Assembly: GCA_036262055.1 (NCBI GenBank)
Contig: DATAJP010000002.1
Span: forward strand, 454,177-518,176
DNA: 64,000 nt
From: Ignavibacteria bacterium
Lineage (GTDB): Bacteria; Bacteroidota; Ignavibacteria; Tepidaquicellales; Tepidaquicellaceae
Reading direction: 5' to 3'
In this document: positions 60,041-64,000 of the stretch, piece after piece
Layout of the letters: every line of letters begins with the position of its first letter
How positions within the stretch are numbered: position 1 is the stretch's first letter
The notes under the pieces: model-generated
What the model saw: the letters and a program-made list of their open reading frames with translations, nothing else
The model's database searches: none
What the model was told of the DNA's origin: nothing
Made by a program: the position numbers and the translations under genes

Positions 60041-60292
60041 TTAATTATATTTTAACAAACTCTCAACTGAAATATCTTCATCAATATCTTCCCAATGAAT
60101 ACCGATTCCTTTTCCTATAAGACGCCAGTTTTTTCTTTGTTTGCTGTTAGCATCTCTTAAGCGAGGAAACCATTCTAACGGAACACTCAATTCCCTGCCA
60201 TCAAGCAAAATCACGCGCATCATATATTCATCAAATTTAATATCTTGCGCCAGTGAATTTAATTTATTCGTTATTAATTCCGAAGTGTTCAT
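60041..60292 (-). CDS. DUF2442 family protein
   Basis: 83 residues. The DUF2442 core is visible: VILLDGRELSVPLEWFPRLRDANSKQRKNWRLIGKGIGIHWEDIDEDISVESLL. Such proteins pair with DUF4160 proteins, and the combination is often listed as a possible toxin-antitoxin-like unit without firm proof. Its start lies inside the DUF4160 gene (overlap of 29 bases), so the two are translated together. A terminator follows. Confidence 0.92.
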   Translation of the reverse strand: MNTSELITNKLNSLAQDIKFDEYMMRVILLDGRELSVPLEWFPRLRDANSKQRKNWRLIGKGIGIHWEDIDEDISVESLLKYN

Positions 60293-60509
60293 TCCACTTA
60301 TTAATTATTAAATTTTTATGTTCTTTTACTAAATCTCTAATTTCAGTTAATTCATGTGCTTTAAAACCGGATGATCTCGCCAATTCTACAGGTTCAACCC
60401 AGAATTTAGCATATTTATCACCTGATTCAACATGAATATGAATAGGTTCATTATTTTCTAAACTGAAAAAGAAGAACCTATACCTTCTTATTTTTAAAAC
60501 AGTTGGCAA
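60264..60509 (-). CDS. DUF4160 family protein
   Basis: 81 residues. MPTVLKIRRYRFFFFSLENN, the HIHV core (EPIHIHVESGDKYAKFWVEPVELA) and the Cys-free tail LIINKWNEHFG are typical DUF4160. First gene of the overlapping DUF4160-DUF2442 pair, 12 bases downstream of the alanine dehydrogenase stop on the same strand. Function unproven. Confidence 0.92.
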   Translation of the reverse strand: MPTVLKIRRYRFFFFSLENNEPIHIHVESGDKYAKFWVEPVELARSSGFKAHELTEIRDLVKEHKNLIINKWNEHFGINNE

Positions 60510-60521
60510 TTACTTTTTGTT

Positions 60522-61643
60522 TCAATACCTCTTCAATACTTCATCAACAGGTGTGTATTTAAACTTAAACGCATCTGCTACACCTTTGTAAGTAATGATT
60601 CCGTTTATCATGTTCAATCCGAGCTTAATCTCCTGATTTGACTTTATCGCCGCAATCGCGCCTTTGTTCGCAAGCTCAACTGCATAAGGAAGCGTTGCAT
60701 TCGTCAGAGCAATCGTAGAAGTGAACGGCACTGCGCCCGGCATGTTCGCTACGCAGTAATGAACAATGTCGTTCACAACATAAGTCGGATTAGCGTGTGT
60801 TGTCGGATGACAGGTTTCGATACATCCGCCCTGGTCAACCGATACGTCAACAACAACAGCGCCCGGCTTCATAAGCTTCAACATATCTTTTGTGATAAGC
60901 TTCGGAGCTTTTGCGCCTGCAATCAAAACTGCGCCGATAACCAAATCAGCTTCCTTAATTGCTTCGCGGATATTATAAGGACTGCTCATCATGGTCTGAA
61001 TGTTTTTCGGCATAACATCATCAAGATATCTCAAGCGGTATAAATTATTATCCATAATGGTAACTCTTGCGCCGAATCCCGCTGCAATCTTTGCTGCGTT
61101 TGTTCCGACGATACCGCCGCCCAAAATTACAACATTAGCTGGCTGTGTTCCGGGAACGCCGCCGAGAAGCACACCGCGACCGCCCATTGTTTTCTCAAGA
61201 TACTTTGCGCCTTCCTGCGGAGCCATTCTTCCAGCAACCTCACTCATCGGAATAAGAAGCGGAAGCGAGCCGTCAGGTTTCTGAACAGTCTCATATGCAA
61301 TTGCGATACATTTGTTTTTCATCATTGCTTCGGTAAGCTCTTTTGATGAAGCAAAGTGAAAATAAGTGAACACTGTCTGCCCGGCTTTGATTCTTTTATA
61401 CTCCGGCTTAATCGGCTCTTTAACTTTCATAATCATATCAGCAGTATCGAAAACATCATCCGGAGTTTTCAGCATTGTCGCGCCGACTTTTTTGTAGTCC
61501 GCATCCGAAAATCCGCTTCCCACACCTGCTGTCTGCTCGACGTAAACTTTGTGCCCGTTTCTCACAAGTATCTCCGCACCCATCGGTGTCAAAGCAACTC
61601 TGTTCTCGTTGGTTTTAATCTCTTTTGGAACACCTATTTTCAT
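60522..61643 (-). CDS. ald: Alanine dehydrogenase
   Basis: 373 residues. It turns L-alanine to pyruvate and ammonium with NAD+. Landmarks: MKIGVPKEIKTNENRVALTP, YFHFASSKELTEAM, the Rossmann motif NVVILGGGIVGTNAAKIAAGFGA (about residues 168-190) and DQGGCIETCHPTTHANPTY. Start ATG 61643. The 110-base upstream gap has the palindromic 14-mer also found before sufB. It is flanked by two defence-type modules. Confidence 0.96.
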   Translation of the reverse strand: MKIGVPKEIKTNENRVALTPMGAEILVRNGHKVYVEQTAGVGSGFSDADYKKVGATMLKTPDDVFDTADMIMKVKEPIKPEYKRIKAGQTVFTYFHFASSKELTEAMMKNKCIAIAYETVQKPDGSLPLLIPMSEVAGRMAPQEGAKYLEKTMGGRGVLLGGVPGTQPANVVILGGGIVGTNAAKIAAGFGARVTIMDNNLYRLRYLDDVMPKNIQTMMSSPYNIREAIKEADLVIGAVLIAGAKAPKLITKDMLKLMKPGAVVVDVSVDQGGCIETCHPTTHANPTYVVNDIVHYCVANMPGAVPFTSTIALTNATLPYAVELANKGAIAAIKSNQEIKLGLNMINGIITYKGVADAFKFKYTPVDEVLKRY

Positions 61644-61706
61644 ATAGTTATATTAGTTTATATTAATTTTTGATAAAAATTGAATCATTCGATAAGTCCA
61701 TAAAAA

Positions 61707-61720
61707 TACTGTATTTACAG
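61707..61720. promoter_or_regulatory. Palindromic 14-mer upstream of ald (same as at 35779)
   Basis: TACTGTATTTACAG, identical over 14 bases to the site before sufB, 64-77 bases upstream of the ald start codon. Inverted repeat CTGTA-TT-TACAG. Confidence 0.4.
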
Positions 61721-61753
61721 GAGGGATTCAATGAAGAAGAAATGAATATAAAA

Positions 61754-62500
61754 TTACTTTTTGGGTAAAATTTCAGCAGAATTAAATTGAACAAATTTAT
61801 CCCAATCAACAGAACCATCATTTTTACAAAAGGTATCAGCAAATTCTTTTGTAAATTTATTTATCATTTGCGAATATGATTGTATGAAGTCATCATTTCT
61901 TTCCTTTGCTTTAAAGCCTAAAGGTTTAATAATTTTTATATATAATTCCTTATCACCAGATATAAATTGCCAAAATTTTTGACCGCAATATTTAAAATAA
62001 CTACCTTTATCAGATTTATTTTCTCTGCCGTAACAACAACCGTTTACAGCAACTACATTTAATTTTGAATTACTTGTTCTTAAAGTTCTTTTTGCTCTAT
62101 CAAAATCTTCAATTAATTTTTTTACTTGACTACTATTGCCCCAATTTGGACCTGATTTTATAGTAATAATATATCTGATTTTTTCCTTATCAAACTCTAA
62201 ATCAATGCCTGGTATTCCTGATTTTCTGCCCTTATAAACTTTTTCGTTTATAAATATTGCAAGTCCTTCAAGCCAATCTCCAAATATTGTTTCTTCTTGT
62301 GAAGATATATAAGCATCTGTTAAACTTTTTATTATATCTTGTGCCGTAAGAATATATTTGGCTTTAAAAAGATAAGGGTTCTTTTTACTTAAAACCTTGA
62401 TAAGCTTAAGATTATTTAAACCCGAAATTCTTTTTTGATGAAAAACACCTATGTTTTTTTCAACGTACCGCGATACGTCTTTCAAATTTAGTGTCTTCAT
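61754..62500 (-). CDS. Type II restriction endonuclease, PmeII-like family
   Basis: 248 residues. Landmarks of the PmeII-type family: RYVEKNIGVFHQKRISGLNN, KNPYLFKAKYILTAQDI, SSQEETIFGDWLEGLAIF, then GIDLEFDKEKIRYIITIKSG with the catalytic Asp100 and Lys115, the NGCCYGREN motif and CGQKFWQFISGDKELY. Family assignment is from memory of these conserved blocks. Overlaps the end of the adjacent methylase gene by 41 bases. The recognition site is not read from sequence. Confidence 0.8.
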   Translation of the reverse strand: MKTLNLKDVSRYVEKNIGVFHQKRISGLNNLKLIKVLSKKNPYLFKAKYILTAQDIIKSLTDAYISSQEETIFGDWLEGLAIFINEKVYKGRKSGIPGIDLEFDKEKIRYIITIKSGPNWGNSSQVKKLIEDFDRAKRTLRTSNSKLNVVAVNGCCYGRENKSDKGSYFKYCGQKFWQFISGDKELYIKIIKPLGFKAKERNDDFIQSYSQMINKFTKEFADTFCKNDGSVDWDKFVQFNSAEILPKK

Positions 62501-63332
62501 CTTCTTTTTTGTTTTTAAACAGAGATAATTTTGAGTATGACAGCCTTTCTTTGACTAAATCGTAGTATTCGGGAACAATATCAATTCCAATGGAATTTCT
62601 TTCCATCCTATTTGCAACGACTATTGTAGTTCCTGAACCCATAAATGGATCAAGAACTGTATCACCTATTTTAGTAAATAATTTTATAAACCATTCAGGT
62701 AATTCTTCGGGAAAAGCTGCACTATGTTTCTTGTTATTACATTCAGTTGCAAGATGTAAAACATTTGTAGGATATGCCTTATCTCTTTCCACCCAATTAG
62801 AGATATTTTTTCCAAAACCGCTCTTAACTTTGGAGTTATCCCTTTTTTTATCTGTATCTGAAAGATTCTTTAATCTAGATTTAGCCCAATCTCCCATCGG
62901 AACCATAACTTCTTCCTGATACATACTAAAACTTTTTTCTTTGTTAAACTGTATAAGTCTTTCCCAAGAATCTCTAAATCTATTTGGCCATTTTCCGGGA
63001 TAACTGTTTTTTTTATGCCAAATAAATTCTTCTGTCCATAACCATCCCTGTTTACGCATTTCTATAATTAATTCTAAAACATATGTTGCGCGTTCACTTT
63101 CAATAACTTTTTCTTTAATATTAAGAATAAATGTTCCTGTAGGTTTTAAAACACGTAAAAGCTCTTTAGAAATAGGTAAAAACCATTCTACATATTTATC
63201 GGGATGAATACCTCCATAGGTATTCTTTCTTTGATCTGTATAAGGAGGGGACGTTACTATTAAATCAATTGAGTTAGATTTAAGTTTTTTTAATTCTTCT
63301 TTAGAGTCTCCAAGGAATAAATCTGTTTGCAT
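62460..63332 (-). CDS. Site-specific DNA methyltransferase, SPPY (beta class)
   Basis: 290 residues from ATG 63332; upstream in-frame Met and GTG codons would add up to 21 residues and cannot be excluded. Catalytic motif SPPY at 28-31 (the form usual in N4-cytosine enzymes) comes before the SAM motif DPFMGSGTT (228-236), so the order is beta. Other blocks: GGIHPDKYVEWFLPISKELLR and EFIWHKKNSYPGKWPNRFRDSWER. The cognate endonuclease gene overlaps its 3' end by 41 bases. AT-rich relative to mazG beside it. Confidence 0.92.
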   Translation of the reverse strand: MQTDLFLGDSKEELKKLKSNSIDLIVTSPPYTDQRKNTYGGIHPDKYVEWFLPISKELLRVLKPTGTFILNIKEKVIESERATYVLELIIEMRKQGWLWTEEFIWHKKNSYPGKWPNRFRDSWERLIQFNKEKSFSMYQEEVMVPMGDWAKSRLKNLSDTDKKRDNSKVKSGFGKNISNWVERDKAYPTNVLHLATECNNKKHSAAFPEELPEWFIKLFTKIGDTVLDPFMGSGTTIVVANRMERNSIGIDIVPEYYDLVKERLSYSKLSLFKNKKEDEDTKFERRIAVR

Positions 63333-63461
63333 ATTGTAAATATACATTAGTATATAGAATTTTAAAATTCTTAAATAAAGTAAATTCCCCCTCACTTCTC
63401 TCTTTATACTTTTTCCTCAACTGCTTATATTTAGATTTCAAACCTCAATTAAGTTACATTT

Positions 63462-64000
63462 TTGGCAGACACAAAAGACCTGGCTGAAGAATTCATAAAA
63501 TTTTATGAGCTGATGAACCGGCTGAGAGCGGAATGTCCCTGGGATAAAGAGCAGACTCACAAATCCTTGCGCAGATGCCTCCTCGAAGAAACTCATGAAG
63601 TCCTCGATGCGATTGACTCCGGCGACATGACCGAACTAAAAAAAGAGCTCGGTGACGTGATGCTTCAGGTTCTCTTTCATTCCGTAATGGCGGAGGAAAC
63701 GGGCGACTTCACTCTCGTCGATGTTATGAAAACCGAACAGAAAAAATTAATCGACCGCCACCCGCATATTTTTGGTGACGTGAAGGTTGCAAACTCAGAC
63801 GAAGTAAAAGTTAACTGGGAAAAGCTCAAAGCAAAAGAAGGAAGAAAGTCTGTTCTCGACGGAATCCCCGGCGAGCTTCCCGCGCTTTTCAAAGCATATA
63901 GAATTCAGGAGAAAGCGTCGAAAGTCGGCTTCGACTGGAAAGAAGAAGCTCCCGTTCTCGATAAAATCTCCGAAGAGCTTGAAGAGCTGAAGGAAAACGT
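63462..64000 (+). CDS. mazG: MazG nucleoside triphosphate pyrophosphohydrolase, N-terminal part (cut by window end)
   Basis: About 179 residues are visible from a TTG start; the frame stays open to the window edge. MazG removes pyrophosphate from (d)NTPs. Landmarks: FYELMNRLRAECPWDKEQTH, the acidic metal site LLEETHEVLDAIDSGDMTELKKELGDVMLQVLFHSVMAEE (E-x-x-E-x12-28-E-x-x-D), RHPHIFGDVKV and VNWEKLKAKE. It begins the second half (KASKVGFDW...EELEELKEN). No ATG fits upstream, so TTG is chosen. Confidence 0.93.
   Translation, partial: MADTKDLAEEFIKFYELMNRLRAECPWDKEQTHKSLRRCLLEETHEVLDAIDSGDMTELKKELGDVMLQVLFHSVMAEETGDFTLVDVMKTEQKKLIDRHPHIFGDVKVANSDEVKVNWEKLKAKEGRKSVLDGIPGELPALFKAYRIQEKASKVGFDWKEEAPVLDKISEELEELKEN

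Noticed and set aside
61719-61750. A very good Shine-Dalgarno (AGGAGG) followed by ATG AAG AAG AAA TGA on the plus strand
   Set aside because: The frame is four codons long and lies in the ald upstream region. It may be a relic of a gene start, but it cannot be supported as a gene.
15-64000. tRNA, rRNA, CRISPR array, insertion sequence with transposase, or phage genes
   Set aside because: I looked in the intergenic gaps and at the gene list and saw none. The short palindromic repeats are not regularly spaced and have no spacers, so they are not CRISPR.

Overview
The window looks like chromosomal DNA of a Gram-negative member of the Bacteroidota/Chlorobi group, most likely an Ignavibacteria-type heterotroph. 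The best evidence is five secreted proteins (about 17.8, 21, 37.3, 38.6 and 49 kb) that end in a type IX secretion (T9SS) sorting domain with the NYPNPFNP-type motif common in that group. Many genes also start without a clear Shine-Dalgarno site, and the DNA is AT-rich. The gene set (homogentisate and tryptophan dioxygenases, ergothioneine enzymes, SUF, DsbB) suggests life with oxygen. The species assignment is inference.

Layout. 0-7.8 kb: rho (3' part), RNase G, a COG2509 flavoprotein, an orphan nuoJ with a 56-residue membrane protein, a secreted TPR protein and trxB. 7.9-13.6 kb: hmgA, aat, small membrane proteins, ddl, a PaiB-like flavoprotein and a possible two-helix channel. 13.6-23.5 kb: an osmolyte ABC transporter (ATPase plus a fused permease/binding protein) divergent from egtB, two T9SS proteins, comB and egtD. 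23.6-35.6 kb: small regulators and enzymes, DedA, two MFS carriers, a nucleotidyltransferase/small-protein pair, a class C serine hydrolase, a KefB-type antiporter, a lipoprotein and tandem DUF4870 proteins. 35.8-45.7 kb: sufB-[two T9SS propellers]-sufC-sufD-sufS-sufE-sufT plus a ferredoxin-reductase-like flavoprotein. 45.8-54.3 kb: DUF5993-dsbB, HdeD-like proteins, a RidA protein, a large T9SS propeller, an amino-acid-oxidase-like flavoprotein, a phosphatase and an ALDH8A1-like dehydrogenase. 54.5-63.4 kb: a minus-strand run with stomatin/NfeD, tryptophan 2,3-dioxygenase, alanine dehydrogenase, a DUF4160/DUF2442 pair and two restriction-modification systems. The 5' part of mazG ends the window.

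How the genes work together. The SUF genes form an almost complete Fe-S assembly operon behind a sequence matching the core of the type 1 IscR operator. TDO, the ALDH8A1-like enzyme, the RidA protein and perhaps the SDR suggest a 2-aminomuconate route for tryptophan, and HmgA covers tyrosine. EgtB and EgtD give ergothioneine synthesis. The 55-63 kb part is a small defence neighbourhood.

The most unusual layer is repetitive DNA. At least six families of short palindromic repeats sit between genes, often at convergent gene ends and at successive joints of the suf operon. Three appear to have entered coding sequence: inside egtD, inside a T9SS sorting domain, and at the apparent start of the COG2509 gene. 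I saw no tRNA, rRNA, CRISPR array, transposase or origin. No gene-free stretch exceeds about 300 bases; the longest (about 230-260 bases, before the PaiB-like gene and before the tryptophan dioxygenase gene) hold AT-rich promoter-like DNA or repeats.
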